Assembly (NCBI RefSeq): GCF_001591445.1
Contig: NZ_BCUX01000051.1
Span: 1 to 36,173 of the forward strand
Reading direction: 5' to 3'
DNA: 36,173 nt
From: Neobacillus drentensis NBRC 102427
Lineage (GTDB): Bacteria > Bacillota > Bacilli > Bacillales > Cytobacillaceae
Part shown: one piece after another, positions 17,219 to 24,037 of the stretch
How positions within the stretch are numbered: the stretch's first letter is position 1
How the letters are laid out: each line of letters opens with the position of its first letter
Translations under genes and position numbers: made by a program
Notes under the pieces: model-generated
What the model saw: the letters and a program-made list of their open reading frames with translations, nothing else
Databases searched by the model: none
Told to the model about the DNA's origin: nothing

Positions 17219-17932
17219 TTGAGTCAACAGCTGGAAGAAAAGTTATTTGATCAATATCTGCCATTGGTCCATAAAATAGTTAAGAATACAAAAAGAAGTC
17301 TTCCCCACAATGTGGAAGAGGACGAACTCCTTTCTTTCGGTATGATGGGTTTATTAGATGCCCTCCGAAAATATGACCAACGTGAAAATGTAAAGTTTGA
17401 AACCTATGCGACACAAAGAATCCGTGGCGAAATTTATGACGGTTTACGTAGGAACGACCCGTTGTCGCGAACGTTAAGGAAAAAAGAAAAAGAAGTGAAG
17501 CATGCATATGATATTTTAGAGCAACATCTATTTAGGAAGCCAACCATTACGGAAGTAAGTAATCATTTACAGATAAGTGAGCACGACTGTAAGAAGATTA
17601 TTACACAAGTTTCTTTTGAAAAACAAGAATCCTTATATGAACCAATTGAACAGGGAGAAGAGGCTCAATTAAAGATTGATTTAATTGCAGACCAATCCGT
17701 AGTGGAGCAATCTAAGATAATAGAAGAGAAAGAGCGAAGCAAAATTCTAGCTTCATTAATCGATGATTTACCTGAGAAAGAAAGGATTATTCTATCATTG
17801 ATCTATTATGAGAATTTGAGTATGAGTGAAGTGGGGAGAATATTAGATCTACATAAATCAAGAATCTCACAGCTTCATTCACAAATCCTAAAAAAACTGA
17901 AAAAGGTGCTTGAAAAGGAATGGAACGAATGA
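17219..17932 (+). CDS. sigD: RNA polymerase sigma factor for flagellar genes, SigD (FliA)
   Basis: SigD directs late flagellar and motility promoters such as the fliD type. Region 2 (LPLVHKIVKNTKRSLPHNVE to KFETYATQRIRGEIYDGLRR), region 3 and region 4 (LPEKERIILSLIYYENLSMS then VGRILDLHKSRISQLHSQIL) are all present in 237 aa. The start is TTG with the strong RBS GGAGGAGGGG. It follows flhG directly; the che genes that usually lie between are absent. The stop codon lies in a terminator stem. Confidence 0.95.
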   Translation: MSQQLEEKLFDQYLPLVHKIVKNTKRSLPHNVEEDELLSFGMMGLLDALRKYDQRENVKFETYATQRIRGEIYDGLRRNDPLSRTLRKKEKEVKHAYDILEQHLFRKPTITEVSNHLQISEHDCKKIITQVSFEKQESLYEPIEQGEEAQLKIDLIADQSVVEQSKIIEEKERSKILASLIDDLPEKERIILSLIYYENLSMSEVGRILDLHKSRISQLHSQILKKLKKVLEKEWNE

Positions 17933-17959
17933 CCTACCAATCAATTGGAGGTCATTTTT
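17928..17959 (+). terminator. Rho-independent terminator after sigD
   Basis: AATGACCT pairs with AGGTCATT, with an inner CCAAT/ATTGG extension and a T run (17954-17959). It ends the flagellar operon. Confidence 0.9.
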
Positions 17960-17993
17960 GTCTGTTTAGGGACAGGAAGACAAGGAAAAGGGC

Positions 17994-18021
17994 TCAACGA
18001 TAATGATAAAAAAGCCGTTAA
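17994..18021 (+). promoter_or_regulatory. Sigma-D type promoter for the PilZ-like gene
   Basis: TCAA (17994-17997), 16 nt, GCCGTTAA (18014-18021). The string TCAACG-N14-GCCGTTA is identical to that before fliD (201-227). It stands between the sigD terminator and the PilZ-like gene. Confidence 0.6.
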
Positions 18022-18114
18022 TAGTAATAAACAGGTAGGTAAATTTTATTGATCATGAAAATGGATATTGATTTTATGGTTTATATCGATTTTTAATAAA
18101 GGGGTAAATTGTCT

Positions 18115-18558
18115 ATGGCACTAAAATGGGTAACTCTAAATTCTTCAAACATAGAAATTTCCAATTTAATAAATGGTGATTCTTACCGGATTAAAATAAA
18201 TTATCCGTTAGAATCCGTACTGACTTTAATGAATCGAAAAGAAATCGATATCGAGATAGAAGAAGAGAATACCGTAGTATTTATTGAGAATATCGGTCCA
18301 GGAGGATTAAGGTTTTTTTCCAATTTAAAATTAATGATCGACCAGAAGATAATCTATTCTTTTGAGACAGAGGGAATGAACGAAATCCATATTCAAGGGG
18401 TGATTATTTGGAAGGATGAGATGTCTGAAGGACTTTATTCGTACGGTGTGCATTTTCATTTAGAGGAAAACACACGCGACCATTTCACTCACCTGCTAAT
18501 TGATTATTCAGAGAAATTCTTTCCCCGGAATGAAGATAAGTATGCCTCCCATTATTAA
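18115..18558 (+). CDS. PilZ-like domain protein
   Basis: The 147-aa soluble protein has the fold pattern of a single PilZ domain. The core VVFIENIGPGGLRFFSNLKL corresponds to the (D/N)xSxxG motif region, and GVIIWKDEMSEGLYSYGVHF to the last strands. PilZ proteins usually bind c-di-GMP through RxxxR plus (D/N)xSxxG. Here no RxxxR is seen upstream, and the serine is glycine (N59-I-G61), so binding is uncertain. ATG 18115 is chosen for spacing from AAAGGGG; a TTG lies at 18109. A sigma-D-like promoter precedes it, suggesting a motility role such as a brake or adaptor. Confidence 0.7.
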   Translation: MALKWVTLNSSNIEISNLINGDSYRIKINYPLESVLTLMNRKEIDIEIEEENTVVFIENIGPGGLRFFSNLKLMIDQKIIYSFETEGMNEIHIQGVIIWKDEMSEGLYSYGVHFHLEENTRDHFTHLLIDYSEKFFPRNEDKYASHY

Positions 18559-18613
18559 ATAGATTGTAATCAGTGAAAATGGAGCTGGTTAAGAATCTTA
18601 CCTAAATTTTCAA

Positions 18614-18642
18614 TTGACGTTTTGCTTCGTGTTCTATAATAT
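18614..18642 (+). promoter_or_regulatory. Sigma-A promoter of queF
   Basis: TTGACG (18614-18619) lies 17 nt before TAATAT (18637-18642); TATAAT at 18635-18640 overlaps it. It is just upstream of the preQ1 aptamer. Confidence 0.7.
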
Positions 18643-18671
18643 ATGGGGAAGAGAATACCCGTACTTACGAA

Positions 18672-18708
18672 AGAGGTTCATAGCTGATACCCTCTATAAA
18701 AAACTATG
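18672..18708 (+). ncRNA. PreQ1-I riboswitch aptamer
   Basis: AGAGG (18672-18676) pairs with CCTCT (18691-18695), followed by the conserved A-rich tail ATAAAAAACTA. CATAG (18679-18683) in the loop can form the pseudoknot with CTATG (18704-18708). This matches the preQ1-I consensus closely. The ligand is pre-queuosine-1, the product of the QueF enzyme encoded downstream, so this is product feedback. Confidence 0.93.
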
Positions 18709-18723
18709 GATACATGACGATTG

Positions 18724-18752
18724 GCCATGTCCATATGGGACGTGGCTTTTTT
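18724..18752 (+). terminator. PreQ1-controlled terminator
   Basis: GCCATGTCC (18724-18732) pairs with GGACGTGGC (18738-18746), then six Ts. An alternative antiterminator can form between ATGG-ACATG (18706-18716) and CATGTCCAT (18726-18734). That antiterminator uses bases of the pseudoknot strand, so ligand binding should favour termination. Confidence 0.88.
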
Positions 18753-18838
18753 GTTGGATCTGTTAGTTTGAAATATAGAGCCACCGCGGAAATTCTCTCT
18801 TGGAAAAGTATAGGGACAGATTACAAGGGGGTTCTTTT

Positions 18839-19339
18839 ATGTCTGGCAGAAGCCATGAAGAAGGTTTAAAGGATTTAACTTTATTAGGTAATCAAGGGAC
18901 TACCTATTCATTTGAATATGCACCGGAGGTTTTGGAGGCGGTTGATAACCTGCACCCGGACCGTGATTATTTTGTAAAATTTAATTGCCCGGAGTTCACT
19001 AGTTTATGCCCGTTAACGCGCCAGCCGGATTTTGCAACAATGTACATTTCGTATGTTCCGGACCAAAAGATTGTTGAGAGTAAGTCATTGAAGTTGTATT
19101 TATTTAGTTTCAGAAATCATGGCGATTTCCATGAGGATTGTGTGAATATCATTATGAATGATTTAATTAAGCTGCTTGACCCACGGTATATTGAGGTTTG
19201 GGGCAAGTTCACGCCACGCGGCGGGATCTCGATTGACCCATGGTGTAACTATGGGAAACCGGGAACCAAGTACGAGGAGATGGCTAGTTACCGCTTGATG
19301 AACCATGATCTTTATCCGGAGAAAGTGGATAATCGTTAA
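18839..19339 (+). CDS. queF: NADPH-dependent 7-cyano-7-deazaguanine reductase QueF
   Basis: QueF reduces the nitrile preQ0 to the amine preQ1 with NADPH in queuosine biosynthesis. The active-site cysteine is C57 in [15 protein letters not shown], with D64 close by, and H98-E99 in [11 protein letters not shown] bind substrate. These correspond to C55, D62, H96 and E97 of B. subtilis QueF. ATG 18839 (166 aa) has the RBS AAGGGGG and matches the family length; the in-frame ATG 39 nt upstream is rejected. It is controlled by the preQ1 riboswitch. Confidence 0.96.
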   Translation: MSGRSHEEGLKDLTLLGNQGTTYSFEYAPEVLEAVDNLHPDRDYFVKFNCPEFTSLCPLTRQPDFATMYISYVPDQKIVESKSLKLYLFSFRNHGDFHEDCVNIIMNDLIKLLDPRYIEVWGKFTPRGGISIDPWCNYGKPGTKYEEMASYRLMNHDLYPEKVDNR

Positions 19340-19346
19340 TAAAATA

Positions 19347-19372
19347 AGGCTGGGTTTCCAGCCTCTTTTTTT
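19347..19372 (+). terminator. Rho-independent terminator after queF
   Basis: AGGCTGG (19347-19353) pairs with CCAGCCT (19358-19364) around GTTT, followed by C and seven Ts. Confidence 0.93.
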
Positions 19373-19401
19373 ATGTGGAGTGGGATCTCTGGAGGCCCCT
19401 T

Positions 19402-19471
19402 CCGCCAGTGAAATCAGCGTATCCGCCAGTAAATGGAGCCCATCCGCCAGAAACATCACTCCAACCGCCAG
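19402..19471. repeat. Tandem CCGCCAG repeat, 21-bp period
   Basis: CCGCCAG occurs four times, at 19402, 19423, 19444 and 19465, spaced exactly 21 bp (two helical turns). The bases between are less conserved (GTAA or GAAA often follows). It lies between two terminators and has no coding signal. Confidence 0.85.
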
Positions 19472-19480
19472 TAATGACAG

Positions 19481-19508
19481 AAAAGCCACGAATCTCCCGT
19501 GGCTTTTT
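19481..19508. terminator. Bidirectional terminator between queF and the minus-strand small gene
   Basis: AAAAGCCACG (19481-19490) pairs with CGTGGCTTTT (19498-19507). T runs follow on both strands, so it can end the gene at 19518-19688 (minus) and read-through from queF. Confidence 0.85.
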
Positions 19509-19517
19509 GTGTCTGGA

Positions 19518-19688
19518 CTACCATACAAAATCGTCATGTTCTTCTTCTTCTTGACTATCATCATCTGTTAGTTTGTCTTCGAGCCATTGGTCGCGGGTGA
19601 TTCCGGTGAACATGATTTCGTTTTGAACCTCTTCACTATTCCACTCGTCATCCAGCATACTCCCTCGAAGATTCGGATCGATTGTCAT
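19518..19688 (-). CDS. Small acidic protein of unknown function
   Basis: I do not recognise this 56-aa protein. It starts MTIDPNLRGSMLDDEW and ends in a strongly acidic tail (DDDSQEEEEHDDFVW). A GGAGGTG ribosome binding site 8 nt before the ATG (19688) and a terminator directly after the stop support it as a real gene. A longer frame to 19838 exists but lacks an RBS. It is probably soluble and cytoplasmic. Confidence 0.65.
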   Translation of the reverse strand: MTIDPNLRGSMLDDEWNSEEVQNEIMFTGITRDQWLEDKLTDDDSQEEEEHDDFVW

Positions 19689-19849
19689 CTTATTTTCACC
19701 TCCACTACTATCATTGCCAATTTTCTCGTGAGTATAATTGTTATAGTGGGAGCCCGATGAAAAAATTGCACGCTTCATGATAGAATGGAGGGTAGCTCGG
19801 GTTCGATTCTTTCCAGCAAAGAGGAAAGAACGCAACATTAAAAGAAAGC

Positions 19850-20674
19850 ATGGTGTTATCGGTGGATATTGGTGGTTTTGATATAAAAAGGAAGCTGTAT
19901 TCGAATGAATTTGGACTTAGTGTTTTTGAAGTAGTGGAAAAGGAAACAGGAAAGACGTTTATCCTCAGGTTAGCTGATTTCTCTAACAAATCCATGGACT
20001 TCAAAAAAGCCCAATGGAATCAGCTACAGGAGGAGTACCGGACAGTTATCTCCGACTATAGCCATTTGCCTCGTATAGAGCAGCTAGCGAAGGTCGACGA
20101 AGATCACTTGTTTATCCTATTGAAAAGCGAGGAAGGGCTAACATTACTAGAAAAAGGGTCGCTTGAGTCTGATGAAGTAAAACAGCTGGTTGCAGCAGTC
20201 AAGCATCTTCACGAAAAAGGAATCATTCATGGGTCGATTTCTGCTGAGAACATCTGGATAACTTCGAACGGAAGAGTAATTTTATATGGGGCCGGAGAGG
20301 CCAAGATCCTAGAGGGAAAACCGCGGTTAGGGGCTGTTTCTGATATTCGGCAGTTGATCAGAATCATCCGCATGCATTCCGACATTAGCGAGTCAGCAGG
20401 GGAGATGCTTGCAATAGAGAACCCGACAACGGTGGAAGAATTAGAAGGGCTTCTCGCTAATGCCAATCAAAAAATAGCAATCCGTGACGATAATAGATTG
20501 GCGACATTTTTTGAAAGGAAAAGTATCGGTCAAAAACAAGAAGCCGATAATAAACGCAAAAAGATGTTAAGTACTCAACAAGGTGAGACGAGGAAATCAC
20601 GAAATCGCCAGATCATTCTTGGTGGAGTAGTCGGTATAGTATTGCTCTTTCTGGTTGTTTACTTTTTATATTGA
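19850..20674 (+). CDS. Membrane-anchored pseudokinase-like protein
   Basis: The 274-aa product resembles a Ser/Thr-kinase fold followed by a basic linker (residues 225-250) and one C-terminal TM helix (about 252-272). The catalytic loop region reads LHEKGIIHGSISAENIWI, so HRD becomes HGS (127-129) while N134 is kept. The DFG position reads GAG (147-149) in VILYGAGEAKIL. The N-lobe lysine appears to be R40 in TFILRLAD, and no glycine loop is clear. It is thus likely inactive as a kinase and may be a scaffold or sensor. The topology (kinase domain inside, tail anchor) resembles PrkC without PASTA domains. The ATG at 19850 has only a weak RBS; GTG 19853 or 19862 are alternatives. Confidence 0.6.
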   Translation: MVLSVDIGGFDIKRKLYSNEFGLSVFEVVEKETGKTFILRLADFSNKSMDFKKAQWNQLQEEYRTVISDYSHLPRIEQLAKVDEDHLFILLKSEEGLTLLEKGSLESDEVKQLVAAVKHLHEKGIIHGSISAENIWITSNGRVILYGAGEAKILEGKPRLGAVSDIRQLIRIIRMHSDISESAGEMLAIENPTTVEELEGLLANANQKIAIRDDNRLATFFERKSIGQKQEADNKRKKMLSTQQGETRKSRNRQIILGGVVGIVLLFLVVYFLY

Positions 20675-20722
20675 AAAATAGTCTGAAGAAGTCTCAGGAA
20701 CTGATTTTTTCTAAATATACGA

Positions 20723-20748
20723 AAGGCCGGATCCATAGGAATCCGGCC
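20723..20748 (-). terminator. Terminator of the first DUF1659-DUF2922 pair
   Basis: GGCCGGAT (20725-20732) and ATCCGGCC (20741-20748) pair perfectly. On the minus strand the hairpin directly follows the DUF2922 gene and is followed by TTTCG. It is a short T run, but placement is right. Confidence 0.75.
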
Positions 20749-20758
20749 TCTTCAGCAT

Positions 20759-20977
20759 TTAGACAAGTTCATAATCCGTTACGCTGCGGTCGACGACTCT
20801 TGCACCTTTTGCAGAAATAAACTTGCCGCTCCCCGATGTGAAAATATCGGATGCGATAATTTGTGTCATCGATAGCTTGACCACCTCTTCATCGATGGGA
20901 TCCTTCGGATTGTCGACAGAGATGCGAGCAGTCTTCCCAAGTTCGGTCCCAAATTGTAATTCTAATGTTTGTGCCAA
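20759..20977 (-). CDS. DUF2922 family protein (copy 1)
   Basis: A 72-aa protein starting at TTG 20977 with GGAGGTG 7 nt upstream. The sequence (LELQFGTELGKTARISVDNP, ending VTDYELV) matches the DUF2922 family of small Bacillales proteins, function unknown. It lies 40 nt downstream of a DUF1659 gene and is therefore probably co-transcribed. The second copy at 35190 has the same length and a very similar sequence. Confidence 0.85.
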   Translation of the reverse strand: MAQTLELQFGTELGKTARISVDNPKDPIDEEVVKLSMTQIIASDIFTSGSGKFISAKGARVVDRSVTDYELV

Positions 20978-21017
20978 TGTAGTTCACCTCCTTCCCTAGC
21001 CTCAGTCTATAATCCTA

Positions 21018-21236
21018 TTATGCTAAAATTTCCGCGCTGTCATTTCGTTCGACCTTTTTCAGCGTATCATTACACAAAACAGAAATTGCTTTTGCCGCTT
21101 GAAATAACTGGTCTGTCGTCGCTTCCTTTTTAACATTACTAAACGTTTTGGCGCGTAGGATGAGATCGCCATTATCATCCATGCCTGCCTCATACACTAA
21201 GCGAAGTTTCGTCCCTTCTAAAAGTGATTGTGCCAT
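21018..21236 (-). CDS. DUF1659 family protein (copy 1)
   Basis: A 72-aa protein of the DUF1659 family (LLEGTKLRLVYEAGMDDNGD, then AKTFSNVKKEATTDQLFQAA), function unknown. The start is ATG 21236 with a GGAGGTGAGGG RBS. It is paired with DUF2922 downstream, and the leader upstream (about 21240-21297) is almost the same as that of copy 2 at 35448. Confidence 0.85.
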   Translation of the reverse strand: MAQSLLEGTKLRLVYEAGMDDNGDLILRAKTFSNVKKEATTDQLFQAAKAISVLCNDTLKKVERNDSAEILA

Positions 21237-21239
21237 TGT

Positions 21240-21297
21240 CCCTCACCTCCTTTCACCTCTTATATAGAAGAAAGTCGGCAAAAAGGACAGGGTGGAG
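21240..21297 (-). promoter_or_regulatory. Conserved leader/promoter of DUF1659 copy 1
   Basis: On the minus strand, GTCCTTTTTGCCGACTT, TTCT and TATATAAG precede the GAAAGGAGGTG RBS. Nearly the same string precedes copy 2 (35668-35725). TATATAAG may be the -10 box; no -35 with normal spacing is clear. Confidence 0.5.
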
Positions 21298-21412
21298 GAA
21301 AATATATTTTTTAAACGCTGAGGTTTTACTCATTCAAACCAATTCAAAATACTATTTGGACATGGTAAAACATATTCTTAGATATAATGATTTGAACGCA
21401 GAGGGGATAACC

Positions 21413-21883
21413 ATGGCTAATAAATCTCGTCCTTCCAGAGGGATGATTACTCTCATGATCTTGATTGTTGGTATCTTAACGATTTTCCTATCATTGAAGT
21501 TTGCTTTCTTTTCTCCGAGCATTCAGGCAATGGAAAGGGTCGATGAATTTTATAAGTATGAAGCTGACGGTGATTTCGCGCATTCCTGGGATTTATTTCA
21601 TTCTGCTATGAAGGGAAAATTCACCAAGGGGAACTACATCCAGGACCGTGCCCATGTGTTTATGAACCATTTTGGAGTGGAAACCTTCACCTATACCATT
21701 GGGAAGGCAGAAGAAATAAAGAAGTGGAAGATGTCTAAAACAGGACCATTACTGAAGAATGTTTACAAGGTGTCTGTCACTCAGAACTATAAAGGTAAAT
21801 ACGGAAATTTTGATCTTATTCAAGAGGTGTTTATTGCGAAAGAAAAGGGTGAGTGGAGAGTTCTGTGGGATTATAATCAGTAA
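21413..21883 (+). CDS. Single-pass membrane protein with an extracytoplasmic NTF2-like domain
   Basis: I do not recognise a named gene. The 156-aa product has a basic N-terminus, a TM helix (GMITLMILIVGILTIFLSLK) and an outer domain of about 110 residues beginning AMERVDEFYKYEADGDFAHS and ending EKGEWRVLWDYNQ, which has the alternating pattern of NTF2-like domains. ATG 21413 has the RBS AGAGGGG; the 63 codons upstream in the same frame overlap the divergent DUF1659 gene and are not counted. TATAAT at 21383-21388 could be its -10 box. Confidence 0.7.
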   Translation: MANKSRPSRGMITLMILIVGILTIFLSLKFAFFSPSIQAMERVDEFYKYEADGDFAHSWDLFHSAMKGKFTKGNYIQDRAHVFMNHFGVETFTYTIGKAEEIKKWKMSKTGPLLKNVYKVSVTQNYKGKYGNFDLIQEVFIAKEKGEWRVLWDYNQ

Positions 21884-21891
21884 GCCTATTA

Positions 21892-21924
21892 AGAGAGGAT
21901 GATTTCATTTCATGCTCTCTTTTT
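21892..21924 (+). terminator. Rho-independent terminator
   Basis: AGAGAG/CTCTCT plus inner ATGA/TCAT form the stem (21892-21920), followed by a T run to 21924. Confidence 0.8.
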
Positions 21925-21985
21925 CCGCTCACAGAGAACACCCATTTTTACAAAATTTGTAGATATTTGTTTAGTAGATAGTATA

Positions 21986-22014
21986 TTGACAAGGAGTAAG
22001 ATTTGAATTAAATT
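21986..22014 (+). promoter_or_regulatory. Candidate sigma-A promoter upstream of frlR
   Basis: TTGACA (21986-21991), 17 nt, TAAATT (22009-22014). The 407-nt gap between 21883 and 22291 holds this, a terminator, a cre site and an operator palindrome; no gene is seen in it. Confidence 0.45.
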
Positions 22015-22127
22015 AAAGTTAATTAAGTATTCTGACAAAGTAGATACTTTTAAGGTTGTTCAGTTACTGACAAAATATCTTCATTCTTCAAATCTCCTTC
22101 GCTCAAATCACCTTAGAATTCTTTATT

Positions 22128-22142
22128 TTGTAAGCGCTTTTA
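22128..22142. promoter_or_regulatory. Catabolite-response element (cre) upstream of frlR
   Basis: TTGTAAGCGCTTTTA fits the CcpA-binding consensus WTGNAARCGNWWWCA with one mismatch (C to T near the end). It suggests CcpA repression of the frl locus when a preferred sugar is present. Confidence 0.75.
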
Positions 22143-22196
22143 AGAGGTTGCACCCTATTTTTTACTTCCAGAAATAATCACGTTCGTTTGCTACCA

Positions 22197-22210
22197 ATGG
22201 TATATACCAT
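22197..22210. promoter_or_regulatory. FrlR operator 1
   Basis: The perfect palindrome ATGGTATATACCAT has the GT-N-AC pattern of GntR/HutC operators. It lies 80 nt before frlR and suggests autoregulation. Confidence 0.8.
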
Positions 22211-22290
22211 AAGGAGAACAAGAATTTACAAATGAGGTAAAAATATTATATCCCTTGTATTGAATATCTGAATATATAGGAGAAATAGAG

Positions 22291-23028
22291 ATGAGTAGAA
22301 TGATCAGTGAGGCAGAGGATGTTCCTTTTTACAAACAATTAAAGAATAAGATACTTGATGATATTGAGAGCGGTAAACTTAAGCACGGTGATAAGCTTCC
22401 GTCGGAACGGGAATTGGCTGAGCAGTTTCAAATCAGCCGGATGACCGCAAGACATACCTTGTCAATCCTGGAAAGGGAAGGTGTGGTGGAACGGCGTGTA
22501 GGTTCGGGAACCTTTATTAACATTAATAAAATCCAAATGGACTTTGTCACGTTTAATAGTTTTACCAAAAACATGCTGAGCAAAGGATTAATACCGAGCA
22601 CACAGATTCTGTCGATTCGTAAAATGGAATCAACGCCTAATTTAGCTCAAAAGCTAAAGCTGGCCTCAGGAGAAATGATGATTGCTATTCAGCGGCTTCG
22701 GCTTGTTAATGAGACTCCAATCTCGATTGAAGAATCATTCCTGCCAGAGAAGCTTTGTCCGCGGCTCGATGAAATTATTACAGACAATGATTCCTTGTAT
22801 GAAATTTTAGAAAGAGAGTACGGGATCGTCCTTATCATGGCAAAGGAATTTATGCAGGTGACGGTATCCGATGAAAGTGAGAGCAAGCTGTTAAAAATAC
22901 GTTCAGAGAGTCCATGTATATTTCAAGAAGCAGTTGCTTTTGATAGCAATGAAAAGGAAATTGAATTTTCGACTTCGTTAACGAGAAGTGACATCGTCAA
23001 GTTTTATTCTGAATTAAAGCTGAAATGA
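22291..23028 (+). CDS. frlR: GntR/HutC-family regulator FrlR
   Basis: This is a transcriptional repressor of 245 aa with an N-terminal winged helix (residues about 12-76; KLPSERELAEQFQISRMTAR is the recognition region) and a C-terminal UTRA effector domain. In B. subtilis FrlR controls the fructosamine operon and responds to 6-phosphofructosamines. Assignment rests on the neighbours (frlD, transporter, frlB) and family. AGGAGAA precedes the ATG. Operators lie before its own gene, before frlD and before frlB. Confidence 0.85.
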   Translation: MSRMISEAEDVPFYKQLKNKILDDIESGKLKHGDKLPSERELAEQFQISRMTARHTLSILEREGVVERRVGSGTFININKIQMDFVTFNSFTKNMLSKGLIPSTQILSIRKMESTPNLAQKLKLASGEMMIAIQRLRLVNETPISIEESFLPEKLCPRLDEIITDNDSLYEILEREYGIVLIMAKEFMQVTVSDESESKLLKIRSESPCIFQEAVAFDSNEKEIEFSTSLTRSDIVKFYSELKLK

Positions 23029-23056
23029 TGATAAAAAACATTTCAACTTTGTTTAA

Positions 23057-23070
23057 ATGGTATATACCAT
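23057..23070. promoter_or_regulatory. FrlR operator 2, before frlD
   Basis: ATGGTATATACCAT, identical to operator 1, lies 24 nt before the frlD start and just upstream of the RBS. Repressor bound here would block frlD and the downstream transporter genes. Confidence 0.8.
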
Positions 23071-23094
23071 TAGTGATGCTAGGAGGTTTTTTTC

Positions 23095-23937
23095 ATGAAG
23101 GTAATCGGTGTTGGCGACAATGTGGTGGATAAATATGTTTATAAGAAAACGATGTACCCAGGTGGAAATGCGTTAAATTTTAGTGTCTATGCCAAGCAGT
23201 TAGGGATTGAAGCTGCATACCTTGGTGTGTTCGGTAATGATCGGGCAGCTCGGCATGTTATTGCCACCTTAAAAAGCCTGGATGTGGATATTTCCCATTG
23301 CCGGCAGCATGAAGGGGAGAACGGCTTTGCCGCGGTTGATTTAGTGGATGGTGACCGGGTATTCATCGGTGGGAATGGGGGCGGTGTTCAAGTTGCTCAT
23401 CCGATCGTCCTCAGTGAAGAAGACGTGGAATATATTAAAAGCTTTGATATTGCTCATAGTAGCATCTACAGTGATATGGATTCAGAGTTACATAAGTTAA
23501 AAGAATCAGGAATCCTAGTATCCTATGATTTTTCAAGTGATTATAACGATGAATTGCTTGAGAAGAATTGCCAGTATATTGATATTAGCTTACTGTCGTG
23601 CGGGCAATTGACCGATAGGGAAGTAGAGAATCTATTGAAACGTATCTATTCCTATGGGAGTAAATTAGTGTTGGGTACAATGGGGTCACGCGGCTCGATT
23701 ATCTATGACGGCCAATTCTTTTACCGCCAGGAGCCTCATTTTGTTCAGCCGGTCGATACGCTAGGTGCGGGGGATTCCTTTTTTACAGCTTTTATTTTAC
23801 ATTATCTCTCTGGAAAAAGGAAAAACCCTGATAGTCAGAATGCCGTCCTTTTAAAAAATAGCATGGAGGAAGGGGCGAAGTTTGCGGCAAAGACCTGTCT
23901 AGTTGATGGTGCTTTTGGTCATGGGATTCCCTTTTAA
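23095..23937 (+). CDS. frlD: Fructosamine 6-kinase FrlD (PfkB family)
   Basis: FrlD phosphorylates fructosamines (for example fructose-lysine or other fructose-amino acids) at C6 with ATP, preparing them for FrlB. The 280-aa protein has the PfkB features: GDNVVDKYVYKKTMYPGGNA at the N-terminus and DTLGAGDSFFTAF at the C-terminus with the catalytic base D227. The short length and GDNVVDKY start are typical of FrlD. AGGAGG lies before the ATG. Other PfkB sugar kinases are possible, but the neighbours favour FrlD. Confidence 0.87.
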   Translation: MKVIGVGDNVVDKYVYKKTMYPGGNALNFSVYAKQLGIEAAYLGVFGNDRAARHVIATLKSLDVDISHCRQHEGENGFAAVDLVDGDRVFIGGNGGGVQVAHPIVLSEEDVEYIKSFDIAHSSIYSDMDSELHKLKESGILVSYDFSSDYNDELLEKNCQYIDISLLSCGQLTDREVENLLKRIYSYGSKLVLGTMGSRGSIIYDGQFFYRQEPHFVQPVDTLGAGDSFFTAFILHYLSGKRKNPDSQNAVLLKNSMEEGAKFAAKTCLVDGAFGHGIPF

Positions 23938-24037
23938 TATCATATGGCATTGTAATATTACTTTCGTTGTACGTTTAGGAGGTGAAGGGAGTCCACTTTG
24001 TTTTGGTTGACGTAAAAAAATAAGGAGGGTTAATGAA

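Noticed and set aside
21270..21290. GCCGACTT before DUF1659 copy 1 as a sigma-D -10 box
   Set aside because: No -35 match, and the second copy reads GCTGACTT, so the GCCG core is not conserved.
23977..24022. Possible short leader peptide before frlO (GTG, about 13 codons)
   Set aside because: The GTG directly abuts AGGAG, leaving no spacing, and nothing else supports translation.
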